Positions 6,899 through 14,301 of a DNA stretch of 17,202 nt are shown piece after piece; position 1 is the stretch's first letter, and every line of letters starts with the position of its first letter. The notes beneath the pieces were generated by a model. The model saw only the letters and a list, made by a program, of their open reading frames with translations, was not told the origin of the DNA and did no database searches. The translations under genes were made by a program, and so were the position numbers. Source of the DNA: CAG-791 sp002394525 (lineage in GTDB: Bacteria > Bacillota > Clostridia > Lachnospirales > Lachnospiraceae); NCBI GenBank assembly GCA_946536955.1, contig CAMNFJ010000048.1:1-17202 (forward strand), written 5' to 3'.

Positions 6899-7591
6899 TT
6901 ACCGGTAGATTCCTTTTTCTATTATATACCTTTCCACCCTGTCCGGCACCAGATAATGTATGGTTCTTCCATTTTTTACGCGTTCCCGTATATCGGTCGA
7001 TGATATGCCGATGGAAGGGATGGACAGGACATGGATGTCCGCGCCGTGCCGGTCCCGCAGGTCCCTGACCGCCTCATAAAAAGCCTCCAGCGGGGTGCCG
7101 TCCTCGCGGACAGCGGCCAGCAGGGTGCAGTTGGCAAAGATCAGGCCGGGATCCTTCCAGGTGAGAATGGTCCTGACCGAGTCCGCCCCCACGATAAAAT
7201 AGAAGTGGTCCAGGGGATGGAGCCTGCGCAGAGCCAGCAGGGTCTCACTCGTGTAGGTGTTGCCCTGGCGCCGCATCTCAAAGTCCGAGGCCCTGAAATG
7301 GAGGTTGTCCTCAGCCGCAAGGCGGGTCATCTCATAGCGGACCTGAGAGGACAGAACCTTATCCTCCCGGTCGTCCTTGAGGTAGGAATGCCCGGACGGC
7401 ATCAGCAGGACCTCGTCCAGGGAAAAGGCGTCGTAGGCCGCTTCGGCAATGATCAGATGGGCCATGTGGATGGGATCAAAAGTCCCGCCCAGAATCCCGA
7501 TCCTTCTGCCCTGCGCACTCTCCGCCTTCTCTGACGGGTCCGGCCCGGCGATAGCAGTTCCGGCCTCTGTTTCCTGACTGTAATGTTTCAT
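6899..7591 (-). CDS. nadD: Nicotinate-nucleotide adenylyltransferase
   Basis: The 230-residue enzyme joins nicotinate mononucleotide and ATP to deaminated NAD in NAD synthesis. The nucleotidyltransferase signature GGTFDPIHMAH is at 35-45, VGADS at 134-138, and the C-terminal ISSTDIR motif at 196-202. The first ~28 residues (Glu/Ala/Ser-rich) are an extension beyond most family members, but GGAAGGAGG lies 5 nt before this ATG, so the start is well supported. It follows yhbY by 47 nt and precedes yqeK. Confidence 0.96.
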   Translation of the reverse strand: MKHYSQETEAGTAIAGPDPSEKAESAQGRRIGILGGTFDPIHMAHLIIAEAAYDAFSLDEVLLMPSGHSYLKDDREDKVLSSQVRYEMTRLAAEDNLHFRASDFEMRRQGNTYTSETLLALRRLHPLDHFYFIVGADSVRTILTWKDPGLIFANCTLLAAVREDGTPLEAFYEAVRDLRDRHGADIHVLSIPSIGISSTDIRERVKNGRTIHYLVPDRVERYIIEKGIYR

Positions 7592-7638
7592 CCCTGCCTC
7601 CTTCCGGCCGGTTCCGGATCCGGCCTGCCGCAGCGTCT

Positions 7639-7944
7639 TTACATGTTTTTCTTTTTGGGGAGCACGATGACCGGCTTCTCGCGGAAGGGCTTGTAGAGTA
7701 TAAATTTCCTGCCGATCACAGTGACAAGCTCGGATCTGGACCTCTCCGCCACCATCTCGGCGCAGGCCCGGACGTCCTCCAGTACATTTTTCTGGACGGC
7801 CCCCTTGACGAGCTCGTGTGTGTTGAATGCCTCCTCAGCGGACTTTACCACCTCCGGCGTCACTCCCTGCATACCGACCTGGATAATGGGATCCAGAGAG
7901 TTGGAAAGGCCGGTCAGATAGGCCCTCTGCTTACTTGTCAGCAT
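7639..7944 (-). CDS. yhbY: YhbY-family CRM-domain RNA-binding protein
   Basis: This 101-residue protein is essentially one CRM domain: MLTSKQRAYLTGLSNSLDPI, then IQVGMQGVTPEVV and ELVKGAVQKN, ending with a basic FILYKPFREKPVIVLPKKKN tail. The family associates with pre-50S ribosomal subunits. The ATG at 7944 is chosen because GGAGG is 6 nt upstream and it gives the usual ~97-100 residue length; a 21-residue upstream extension has no support. It lies between obgE and nadD, a common Firmicutes order. Confidence 0.93.
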   Translation of the reverse strand: MLTSKQRAYLTGLSNSLDPIIQVGMQGVTPEVVKSAEEAFNTHELVKGAVQKNVLEDVRACAEMVAERSRSELVTVIGRKFILYKPFREKPVIVLPKKKNM

Positions 7945-8078
7945 ATATTGTTCCTCCACATACAAGTGTTGATAAATCATTATGAAAATGGAATGCCCTG
8001 ACAGCATCCCAAAGGCCCGACCCCCGTTCTTCCGCGGGCCCAGGGCCGGCAGACAGGCCCCGAATGGACCACCGCCTG

Positions 8079-9374
8079 TCAGTCGTAGAACTCAAAGCCG
8101 TGGCCGTAGAGGCGGACGGTATCGCCCTCTTTGCAGCCGATCCTCTTGAGTTCATCGATGATGCCGTTGTCCACCAGGAATTTCTGGAAAAAGACAAAGC
8201 CCTTTTCCGTCTCAAGATTGGTATAGCCCAGCATGCGCTCGATCCTGGGGCCCTCGACCCTGTATTCTCTGGTCTTGGGGTCATATGTGACCGTGTAGGG
8301 TGCGGTCTCTTCCGCCAGTTCGGTCTCGGGATCGTACTCCTGCTCGAAGGTCACGGTCTGGGCCGGCATCCGGGCCAGGACATCGCTGACATGATAGAGC
8401 AGGTCGCGCACTCCCTGACCTGTGGCGGCCGAGATCGGAAAGACCTCGATCCCCAGAGGCTCGCAGTAGGCGCGGATCTCTTCGACGGGATCTTTTTCTC
8501 CCTCCCCGGTCTGGATCAGGTCGCATTTGTTGGCGGCTATGATCTGCCTTCTGGTCGAAAGGTCAATGGCATAGCGGGCGAGCTCCCGGTTGATGGCCAT
8601 GATGTCCTCGATGGGGTCTCTCCCCTCGGTTCCGGCCGCGTCCACGACATGGATCAGGATCCTGGTCCTCTCCAGGTGGGCCAGGAATTCATGTCCGAGC
8701 CCCGCGCCGTCAGCGGCACCCTCGATGAGTCCGGGAATGTCCGCCATGACAAAGCCGGGAGCATCCTCCAGGTCCACGACGCCCAGAATGGGCTGCAGGG
8801 TCGTGAAGTGATAATTGGCGATCCTGGGCCTGGCGTTGCTGGACATGGACAGGAGGGTCGATTTTCCGACATTGGGAAAGCCGACCAGGCCGACGTCAGC
8901 GATCATCTTTAGCTCGAGCAGCAGCTCCAGAGACCTGGAGGGCTGGCCCGGCTGGGCGTACTTGGGCGCCTGCATGGTCGATGTGGCATAGTGCATGTTG
9001 CCGTTGCCCCCGCGGCCGCCGCGCAGGATCACATAGCGGCGCAGGTCGCCGGACATATCGGCAATGACCTTGCCGCTGTTTGCCTCCCTGATCACAGTTC
9101 CCTCGGGGACCTTGATCTCAATGTCCTGGCCCTTTTTGCCCGCCATCCGCTTCTTTTTTCCGTCCTCGCCGTGCTGAGCCGCATATTTGCGGACATGGCG
9201 GAAGTCGGTGAGGGTATTGAGGCCCTCGTCCACGACAAAGACGACGTCGCCTCCCTTGCCGCCGTCCCCTCCGTCGGGGCCGCCCGCTGGCACATATTTT
9301 TCACGGCGGAAGGAGACATGACCGTCCCCGCCCTTGCCGCTTGATACAATGATTCTGGCTTTATCAATAAACAT
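8079..9374 (-). CDS. obgE: Obg/CgtA GTPase
   Basis: The 431-residue protein has the three Obg modules: glycine-rich Obg fold (1-158; GGPDGGDGGKGGDV), G domain (159-~335; G1 GFPNVGKST 165-173, YHFTTL switch I near 188-193, G3 DIPG 212-215, G4 NKCD 282-285, SAATGQG G5) and the C-terminal OCT domain (about 350-431) found in Gram-positive Obg. It is an essential GTPase in 50S assembly and the stringent/stress response. SD GGGAGA precedes the ATG. The gene is preceded by a terminator and a heptad repeat, so it probably has its own promoter in that 360-nt gap, which I could not locate. Confidence 0.97.
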   Translation of the reverse strand: MFIDKARIIVSSGKGGDGHVSFRREKYVPAGGPDGGDGGKGGDVVFVVDEGLNTLTDFRHVRKYAAQHGEDGKKKRMAGKKGQDIEIKVPEGTVIREANSGKVIADMSGDLRRYVILRGGRGGNGNMHYATSTMQAPKYAQPGQPSRSLELLLELKMIADVGLVGFPNVGKSTLLSMSSNARPRIANYHFTTLQPILGVVDLEDAPGFVMADIPGLIEGAADGAGLGHEFLAHLERTRILIHVVDAAGTEGRDPIEDIMAINRELARYAIDLSTRRQIIAANKCDLIQTGEGEKDPVEEIRAYCEPLGIEVFPISAATGQGVRDLLYHVSDVLARMPAQTVTFEQEYDPETELAEETAPYTVTYDPKTREYRVEGPRIERMLGYTNLETEKGFVFFQKFLVDNGIIDELKRIGCKEGDTVRLYGHGFEFYD

Positions 9375-9401
9375 TCTGGTCTCCCGATCTCCCCTGGCAA
9401 A

Positions 9402-9555
9402 AGCTGATAGCTATTAGCTGTTAGCTATTAGCTATTAGTTATCTGCTAAAACCTAAAAGCCAACATCTGATGTCTAAAAACCAGCAGCTAAGAGCTAAAA
9501 GCTAAAAGCTAAGAGCTAAAAACTAAAAACTAACAGCTGACAGCCAACAACTCAA
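9402..9555. repeat. Perfectly phased 7-bp tandem array (about 22 units) upstream of obgE
   Basis: From 9402 the sequence divides into consecutive 7-mers with no insertion or deletion: AGCTGAT, AGCTATT, AGCTGTT, AGCTATT, AGCTATT ... AGCTAAG, AGCTAAA, AGCTAAA, AGCTAAG, AGCTAAA ... AGCTGAC, AGCCAAC. The unit is AGCTAtt in the left third and AGCTAaa in the right half, with more diverged copies between. It lies between the rpmA terminator (9558-9595) and the obgE start (9374), probably in the obgE leader or promoter region. Confidence 0.85.
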
Positions 9556-9557
9556 AA

Positions 9558-9595
9558 AGCTCCCGGCAGAAGCCCTGTGTCATCTGCCTGGAGCT
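9558..9595 (-). terminator. Factor-independent terminator after rpmA
   Basis: On the minus strand AGCTCC-A-GGCAGA pairs with TCTGCC-G-GGAGCT around a 12-nt loop, followed by TTTTGAG. It should end or attenuate the rplU-prp-rpmA transcript before obgE. Confidence 0.7.
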
Positions 9596-9616
9596 CACTT
9601 GATTACAGATGTCAGA

Positions 9617-9700
9617 TCCGCGGGGAAGTTCCCGCGGACAACCCGGCTGTCTGTCATTTTCGCCTCTGCCGCTGCCGCCGGATCTGTACGAATCAGATCC
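9617..9700 (-). other. Two further hairpins in the rpmA 3' untranslated region
   Basis: TCCGCGGG (9617-9624) pairs with CCCGCGGA (9631-9638), and GGATCTG (9680-9686) pairs with CAGATCC (9694-9700). Neither has a U-run, so they may protect the 3' end or be processing sites. With the terminator they make a 143-nt structured tail (9595-9738) after rpmA. Confidence 0.5.
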
Positions 9701-9738
9701 CGGCAAGACGCGGCCGGCGGTCAATGCCGCAGTCCGGA

Positions 9739-10047
9739 TCAGGCCTCTGCTTCCACAGCCTCTGCTGCCTCAACGGGGTGCACGGAAGCTCTCTTGCGGA
9801 ACTTGCCGAAGCGCTCGAAACGAAGGACGCCGTCTGTAAGAGCATACAGGGTGTCATCTCCGCCGATGCCTACGTTGAGACCGGGGTGGATGTGGGTGCC
9901 GCGCTGTCTGTAAAGGATGTTGCCGGCTTTGACAAACTGGCCGTCCGCCCTCTTGGCGCCCAGACGCTTTGCGTTGGAGTCACGGCCGTTCTTGGTGGAG
10001 CCCATTCCCTTTTTATGCGCGAAGAACTGAAGATTCAGGTTCATCAT
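9739..10047 (-). CDS. rpmA: 50S ribosomal protein L27 (bL27) with cleavable N-terminal extension
   Basis: The 102-residue protein has the L27 core HKKGMGSTKNGRDSNAKRLG and the conserved IHPGLNVGIGGDDTLYAL region. Its N-terminus MMNLNLQFF precedes A10-H-K-K-G, the extension that Firmicutes remove with protease Prp between F9 and A10. The C-terminal tail is Ala/Glu-rich. Two adjacent ATG codons are possible; AAGGAGG is 8 nt before the first and overlaps the end of prp. L27 lies near the peptidyl transferase centre. Confidence 0.97.
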   Translation of the reverse strand: MMNLNLQFFAHKKGMGSTKNGRDSNAKRLGAKRADGQFVKAGNILYRQRGTHIHPGLNVGIGGDDTLYALTDGVLRFERFGKFRKRASVHPVEAAEAVEAEA

Positions 10048-10050
10048 GGT

Positions 10051-10383
10051 TCATTCCTCCTTGAGATTGATAACGAGATAGTCCCCGCCGTAGCTGTCCC
10101 TGACACTTTGCAGTCCCAGGACCATGCTGTCGACGAGAAGCGCAGCTTTTTCATCAGGGGGAGTCTCAAAGCGGCAGGAAAGCTCGCCGCCCTCTTCGGC
10201 AGCAGCCCATGTGATGTCCGCTCCCGCGAGCGCTTCGAGGCTGTTGATCGTGTTGATGACCAGCATGGAGATGGCGGCACAGATGATGTCCTCACCCTCC
10301 TGACTGCTGTCGTCCGCATGACCCGCGCATTCGAAGTACTCGTAGTTTCCCTCTTTGTCCTTGAAAATATCTACGACTGTCAT
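10051..10383 (-). CDS. prp: Ribosomal-processing cysteine protease Prp
   Basis: The 110-residue protein (formerly YsxB-like) has the catalytic dyad H22 in CAGHADDSS and C35 in GEDIICAAISM. It removes the N-terminal extension of L27, and its substrate gene begins 3 nt after its stop codon. SD AAAGGA is about 13 nt from the ATG, a weak spacing that may keep its level low relative to the ribosomal proteins. Confidence 0.95.
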   Translation of the reverse strand: MTVVDIFKDKEGNYEYFECAGHADDSSQEGEDIICAAISMLVINTINSLEALAGADITWAAAEEGGELSCRFETPPDEKAALLVDSMVLGLQSVRDSYGGDYLVINLKEE

Positions 10384-10410
10384 GTCTGTTCACTGATCCT
10401 TTTCACCTGA

Positions 10411-10438
10411 CATTTTTGAAATATGCTTCTCAAAAATG
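10411..10438 (-). other. Hairpin between rplU and prp
   Basis: A perfect 9-bp stem, CATTTTTGA (10411-10419) with TCAAAAATG (10430-10438), and a 10-nt loop. It lies 13 nt after the rplU stop, has no U-run, and may be a stability or processing element that separates the expression of L21 from Prp. Confidence 0.5.
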
Positions 10439-10451
10439 CGGTCCGTGAAAA

Positions 10452-10757
10452 TTACGCGTTGATCTTGTCGATCTTGACGCGGGTGAAGAGCTGGCGATGA
10501 CCGTTCTTTTTGTGATAGCCGGTCTTCCTCTTGTATCTGTAGACGATGACCTTTCTGGCCTTGCCCTGCTCCATGACAGTTCCCGTTACAGTCGCGCCAG
10601 CGACATCTCCGGCGACCTTGAGGGTCTCGCCGCCAACTGCAAGCACCTTGTCAAAAGTGACTTCTGCGCCTGCCTCCGCCGCGATCTTCTCGACATCGAT
10701 GACGTCGCCTTCGGAAACCTTGTACTGTTTACCACCGGTTGCAATAATTGCGTACAT
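10452..10757 (-). CDS. rplU: 50S ribosomal protein L21 (bL21)
   Basis: The 101-residue protein is a standard L21: MYAIIATGGKQYKVSEGDVI at the start, VIVYRYKRKTGYHKKNGHRQ near 70-89, and TRVKIDKINA at the end. The start at 10757 is set by AAGGAGGT 7 nt upstream and the family length; a longer open frame upstream belongs to the leader. First gene of the rplU-prp-rpmA operon. Confidence 0.97.
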   Translation of the reverse strand: MYAIIATGGKQYKVSEGDVIDVEKIAAEAGAEVTFDKVLAVGGETLKVAGDVAGATVTGTVMEQGKARKVIVYRYKRKTGYHKKNGHRQLFTRVKIDKINA

Positions 10758-11011
10758 ATCAGGTACCTCCTTCTCTTTAAAAAAAACTCGCTGATTACGG
10801 CGTCCCCGCGCGGGTCTCTTCCGGTCTTTCCCCGAGGGGAGATCACGAAAGGCGGCCGGGGAACTTCGCTTATTGCAAAGACTGCAGTACCAGACAGACC
10901 TTTGCACCGGCGGTTCCGGTCCTCTTCCCTTCTCACGTCTGCAGGCACAGGCCTTACAGGCGAGGAGCCGGATATCAGGACTTGACCACATAGCCTCATC
11001 AAGCGGCATAC
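10758..11011 (-). ncRNA. Long structured rplU leader, candidate ribosomal-protein L21 leader
   Basis: The predicted transcript starts near 11011, about 250 nt before rplU. On the minus strand the leader contains a GCAAAG/CTTTGC stem, an ACCGG/CCGGT hairpin, a TTCCCCG/CGGGGAA stem and a T9 run just before the SD. Firmicutes rplU operons are known to carry an L21-binding autoregulatory leader; whether this one fits that covariance model cannot be judged by eye. No other gene is seen in this stretch. Confidence 0.45.
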
Positions 11012-11017
11012 TCAGTA

Positions 11018-11046
11018 AAGATAACAAACGGCAGTTTTCTTGTCAA
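11018..11046 (-). promoter_or_regulatory. Sigma-A promoter of the rplU operon
   Basis: TTGACA (11046-11041) and TATCTT (11023-11018) are separated by 17 nt on the minus strand. It sits 34 nt after the stop codon of the permease-GGDEF gene. Confidence 0.75.
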
Positions 11047-11054
11047 GAAAAACT

Positions 11055-11074
11055 TCAGCTGATCCGCCTGCTGA
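11055..11074 (-). terminator. Weak terminator candidate after the permease-GGDEF gene
   Basis: TCAGC and GCTGA form a 5-bp stem around a 10-nt loop, followed by AGTTTTTC. It overlaps the upstream side of the rplU promoter. Read-through into rplU is possible. Confidence 0.3.
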
Positions 11075-11080
11075 TTTCTA

Positions 11081-13267
11081 TTAATCTCTGGAGATGGACC
11101 CCATGGTCCTGAGCAGCTGTTTTTCCTTATACATAAGCTGGTCGGCCCTGGAAAAGACATCGTGGAAGCTGGCATCCACGCCGGACCTGTAGTCCGAGAT
11201 CCCTCCCGAGACGACAACTCTGCCCTTTCCTATATTGTCGACAGACCTGTCATGCAGAAGCTTCATCAGTTCCCCGCGGACCTCATAGTCCCGGCCGGTC
11301 AGGATCATGACAAATTCATCGCCGCCGATCCTGTAGACCGGACTGTGGTCAAAGATCTCGCAGACCATTCTGGCCGCCGCGAGGATATATTCATCGCCGG
11401 CCTTGTGGCCCAGGGTGTCGTTGATCTTTTTGAGTCCGTTGACATCGCAGACCACGACCGAGAAGTCCTCGGTCCCGTCCCCCTTGATGGCGTCATTGAT
11501 TTCTTTTTCCTTATTGAGATAGGCGTGCTTGCTCTTGACCCCGGTCATGGGATCGACGTTGGCCATCCGTTCGTTCTCCGCGGACCTCCTGTTCATGAAG
11601 GCGTGGTTGGTCAGCATGATGACAATGGCAAAGACGAACATGCCGGCGCCCATGAGCATGATCCTGGAATTTGATGTCTTCATCAAAGCCATTTCCTGCT
11701 CAATATAGCGCACATCCGCAGAGCTCCCCTTCCCGGCAAAATACTCCCGCAGGTCGGCCAGCAGGGCGTCGTTGGAGGCCAGCATGGCCTGCCGCATCCA
11801 AATCAGGGCGACGAGCAGGACCAGGGACAGGAGGGCGACCCAGACGACAATGGAGGTTCCGAAGCGCCTGTCCCTGTCGCTGTGCAGGATTTTGCGGAAA
11901 TAGAGAAAGCCCAGGATGCTCCAGGCTATGAAGAGAAAGAAGGTCTCGCTCGCCATGTTGCCCGTGGATACCAGGTTGGGCAGGAGCGTATGGAGGCCAA
12001 AGAGGATCATGGCGGCCAGGCCCGCGATCCCTGTGACCCGCTCTCTCCTGTCTCCTCTTTTCCCTGCCAGATTCATGGCGGCGGCACTGACAAAGCCGTA
12101 GATCAGGGTCGCGCCGATGGTGGTGACATCCACGATCCAGCCGATGGCCGTCCTGCCGGCCAGGGGGATCAGGAGGGAGACGCCGGCGACCAGCATGACC
12201 GCGGAGACGGGGATGCCCTCCCGGTCCAGCTCCCCGAAGCGGGCGGGCAGGATCCGGTCCTTGCCCATCGCGTAAAAGAGCCTGCTCAGGGCCGTCGTAT
12301 TGCCGATCAGGCTCGTGATGACCAGGGCCAGGAGCGAGATCATGAGGATCGCGACGCCCGTATTTCCCAGATAAGCGCCGGCCGCATAGAAGGGGGGAAA
12401 GGCCTCCAGTCCCCCGAGATTGGGCAGGTCCCGGATATAGTCCAGCCAGGTGCTGTAGCGGTCCGGATAGGCCGTCACGGAAAGAAGCGCCACGAAGATA
12501 TAGAGCATGGTCGTGGAGATCACGGCCGCAAAGAGCAGGCGGCCGATCTTCGTCCTCTCGAAATCAAATTCCTCCGATCCGTGGGAGATGCTCTCAAAAC
12601 CTATAAAGGCCCAGGGTGAGATAAAGGCGATCTTCATAGTCTGGGAAAGGGCGGAGGTGTCAGGGACAAAGGCCGGGGACCAGGTCCCCCTGTGCAGGAA
12701 AAGGGCTGCAACGAAGACGATGGTGATCCCCGCGGCAAAGACGCAGACAAGGACGGTCATGACCGCAATGGACAGCCTGTGAAAGCGGGCGCAGAGACAG
12801 GCTGTCAGGACCAGGGCCGCCATGGTGACGAGGGTTTCCCCCAGATAGACCTCATATCCAAAGATCGTGTACAGTTTTCCAATCTTTAATACCCCTCCCA
12901 GGAAGTTTCTCGCATAGAGGGGAATGGACGTGGCATTGGCCCAGAGAACGGCAAGGTAGGTGATCGCCAGAAACCAGCCCGTCAGGAAGGCATGATCATA
13001 GCCGAAGATCTCCCTGCAATAGGTATAAGCGCCGCCGGCATCCGGATAGACCTGCATCAGATAGGCGTAGTTCATGCTGACGACAGCCATGATGATGGTC
13101 GCGGTCAGAAGACCCAGAACTGTGCCCCAGGGCCCGGCCTGGGCCAGATAGGTGTTGGCTGTGACGACCAGAGAGCCCCAGCCCACACTGGTGCCGAGGG
13201 CAAACGCCCATGCGCCGGGGATCGAGAGCCTTGGGATCAGCTTTTTCTTATTCCGGGATGTTGTCAT
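11081..13267 (-). CDS. APC-family amino-acid permease fused to a GGDEF diguanylate cyclase
   Basis: The 728-residue protein begins with an APC-superfamily permease (about 12-460). Its first helix carries the unwound GTSVGWGS motif (25-32), and the FISPWAFIGFESISHGSEE segment (215-233) is typical of the sixth helix of amino-acid permeases. Two further helices (about 471-491 and 536-556) bracket a 45-residue charged segment that is probably extracytoplasmic. The C-terminal GGDEF domain (about 565-722) has VDPMTGV at 571, CDVNGLKKINDTLGH at 607-621 and an intact GGDEF at 648-652, so cyclic di-GMP synthesis is expected. The RxxD inhibitory site is absent. SD-like GGAGAAAGG precedes the ATG. The simplest inference is a transporter or transporter-like sensor controlling c-di-GMP; substrate and transport activity are unknown. 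Confidence 0.9.
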   Translation of the reverse strand: MTTSRNKKKLIPRLSIPGAWAFALGTSVGWGSLVVTANTYLAQAGPWGTVLGLLTATIIMAVVSMNYAYLMQVYPDAGGAYTYCREIFGYDHAFLTGWFLAITYLAVLWANATSIPLYARNFLGGVLKIGKLYTIFGYEVYLGETLVTMAALVLTACLCARFHRLSIAVMTVLVCVFAAGITIVFVAALFLHRGTWSPAFVPDTSALSQTMKIAFISPWAFIGFESISHGSEEFDFERTKIGRLLFAAVISTTMLYIFVALLSVTAYPDRYSTWLDYIRDLPNLGGLEAFPPFYAAGAYLGNTGVAILMISLLALVITSLIGNTTALSRLFYAMGKDRILPARFGELDREGIPVSAVMLVAGVSLLIPLAGRTAIGWIVDVTTIGATLIYGFVSAAAMNLAGKRGDRRERVTGIAGLAAMILFGLHTLLPNLVSTGNMASETFFLFIAWSILGFLYFRKILHSDRDRRFGTSIVVWVALLSLVLLVALIWMRQAMLASNDALLADLREYFAGKGSSADVRYIEQEMALMKTSNSRIMLMGAGMFVFAIVIMLTNHAFMNRRSAENERMANVDPMTGVKSKHAYLNKEKEINDAIKGDGTEDFSVVVCDVNGLKKINDTLGHKAGDEYILAAARMVCEIFDHSPVYRIGGDEFVMILTGRDYEVRGELMKLLHDRSVDNIGKGRVVVSGGISDYRSGVDASFHDVFSRADQLMYKEKQLLRTMGSISRD

Positions 13268-13329
13268 AGATGCCCGCCTTTCTCCATTTCCTCAAACCTT
13301 CCTCTGCCTGCTGCAGAACATATACCTCT

Positions 13330-13357
13330 ATTATAGCGCAGAAAGCACGGTTTGAAA
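13330..13357 (-). promoter_or_regulatory. Promoter candidate for the permease-GGDEF gene
   Basis: A perfect TATAAT (13335-13330) has TTTCAA (13357-13352) 16 nt upstream on the minus strand. It lies directly after the terminator at 13365-13392. Confidence 0.6.
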
Positions 13358-13364
13358 GAGAAAA

Positions 13365-13392
13365 CCGCCGGCGAAAACGTTAACGCCGGCGG
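13365..13392 (-). terminator. Factor-independent terminator of the flavoprotein gene
   Basis: CCGCCGGCG pairs with CGCCGGCGG (9 bp, perfect) around a 10-nt loop, followed on the minus strand by GTTTTCTCTTTC... It separates the flavoprotein from the permease-GGDEF transcription unit. Confidence 0.75.
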
Positions 13393-13399
13393 AACTTCT

Positions 13400-13525
13400 C
13401 TGATACATATTCTCTGATACGTATTCTTAAGCGCGCAGTCTCAGATGCTTATTCTCTACTGCGTATTTTTAAATGCGTATCCTCAAATGCATATTCTCCA
13501 ATATGTATTCTTAAATCCTAATTTA
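13400..13525. repeat. Perfectly phased 14-bp tandem array (9 units) abutting the flavoprotein stop codon
   Basis: Nine consecutive 14-mers run without indels: CTGATACATATTCT, CTGATACGTATTCT, TAAGCGCGCAGTCT, CAGATGCTTATTCT, CTACTGCGTATTTT, TAAATGCGTATCCT, CAAATGCATATTCT, CCAATATGTATTCT, TAAATCCTAATTTA. The last base touches the stop codon at 13526-13528. The array sits between that stop and the terminator at 13392. Confidence 0.85.
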
Positions 13526-14143
13526 TCAGCGGATAAAGTTGGTGGCCTGCCATTCCTCTGTCTCCGGCATGCCGTATTTGTCCTTTGCCAGGGCGATCCC
13601 CTTCATGAGGAAGGCCATGTTTCTGGCCAGGACCCGCATGGTCTGCAGGCCTTCGGCGTCCTGGGCGGCCTGGCCGGGCTCTCTGCCGTGCACGCAGTTC
13701 CAGTACTGGCTGGCGGCGACCGGCATATTGCTGATCAGGAAATACTTGTTGAGCTCGTCAAAGGTGGCGGAACATCCTCCCCTTCTGGCCACGACGACGC
13801 TGGCGCCGACCTTCATGGTCTTGTCGAAGGAGGTGCTGAAAAAGAGCCTGTCCAGACATGCGATCAGGGTCGCATTGGCCGAAGCGTAATAGACGGGCGA
13901 CGCGATGACCAGGCCGTCTGCGGCCTCGAATTTGGGGGCAAGCTCGTTGACGACATCGTCAAAGACACATTTTCCCTTCTCGGCGCAGGTCCCGCAGGCG
14001 ATACAGCCCCTCACGTCCATGCTGCCGATCCGGACCACCTCCGTCTCTATGCCGTCCGCTTCAAATACCTTTACCATCTCCTCCAGCGCGATCGATGTAT
14101 TGCCGCCCTCTCTCGGGCTTCCGTTGATGATCAGTACCTTCAT
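13526..14143 (-). CDS. Flavodoxin-fold NAD(P)H:FMN oxidoreductase with Fe-S-type cysteine motif (Isf-like)
   Basis: The 205-residue protein starts MKVLIINGSPREGGNTSIAL, the flavin-phosphate loop of the NADPH-dependent FMN reductase family, with ASPVYYASANATL near 80-92 as the second flavin-binding segment. C47, C50, C53 and C59 form CX2CX2CX5C, matching the compact [4Fe-4S] motif of iron-sulfur flavoproteins from anaerobes; cluster binding is inferred from this spacing. Such proteins move electrons in redox or oxygen/peroxide defence. SD AAAGGAG is 7 nt before the ATG. It has its own promoter and terminator, so it is probably monocistronic. Its electron partner is not apparent here. Confidence 0.9.
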   Translation of the reverse strand: MKVLIINGSPREGGNTSIALEEMVKVFEADGIETEVVRIGSMDVRGCIACGTCAEKGKCVFDDVVNELAPKFEAADGLVIASPVYYASANATLIACLDRLFFSTSFDKTMKVGASVVVARRGGCSATFDELNKYFLISNMPVAASQYWNCVHGREPGQAAQDAEGLQTMRVLARNMAFLMKGIALAKDKYGMPETEEWQATNFIR

Positions 14144-14190
14144 GTCATGTCTCCTTTCCCGGTCTGTAAAATCCTGTAACAGTCCGGTTT

Positions 14191-14219
14191 ATTGTAACGA
14201 AAAAGCTGATAAAAGACAA
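14191..14219 (-). promoter_or_regulatory. Sigma-A promoter of the flavoprotein gene
   Basis: TTGTCT (14219-14214) and TACAAT (14196-14191) are 17 nt apart on the minus strand; the leader to the ATG is about 43 nt. Confidence 0.65.
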
Positions 14220-14233
14220 TATGACCAAAAAAT

Positions 14234-14264
14234 GGACAGGCCGCCTTATACAGACAGCCTGTCC
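14234..14264 (-). terminator. Factor-independent terminator of the XRE-DHp-receiver gene
   Basis: GGACAGGC pairs with GCCTGTCC (8 bp, perfect) around a 15-nt loop, followed on the minus strand by ATTTTTTGG. Confidence 0.85.
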
Positions 14265-14301
14265 TGCAAGGAAGGAAATATGAAGCAAACGGCAGCGCGC
14301 T

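Noticed and set aside
8064..8912. Long plus-strand frame across obgE (and a similar one over the aminotransferase at 1007-2020)
   Set aside because: Antisense shadows of genes with complete conserved motifs; no ribosome-binding site or family resemblance.
9402..9555. CRISPR array
   Set aside because: Units are only 7 bp with no spacers; it is a simple tandem array. The 14-bp arrays at 13400 and 17002 fail for the same reason.
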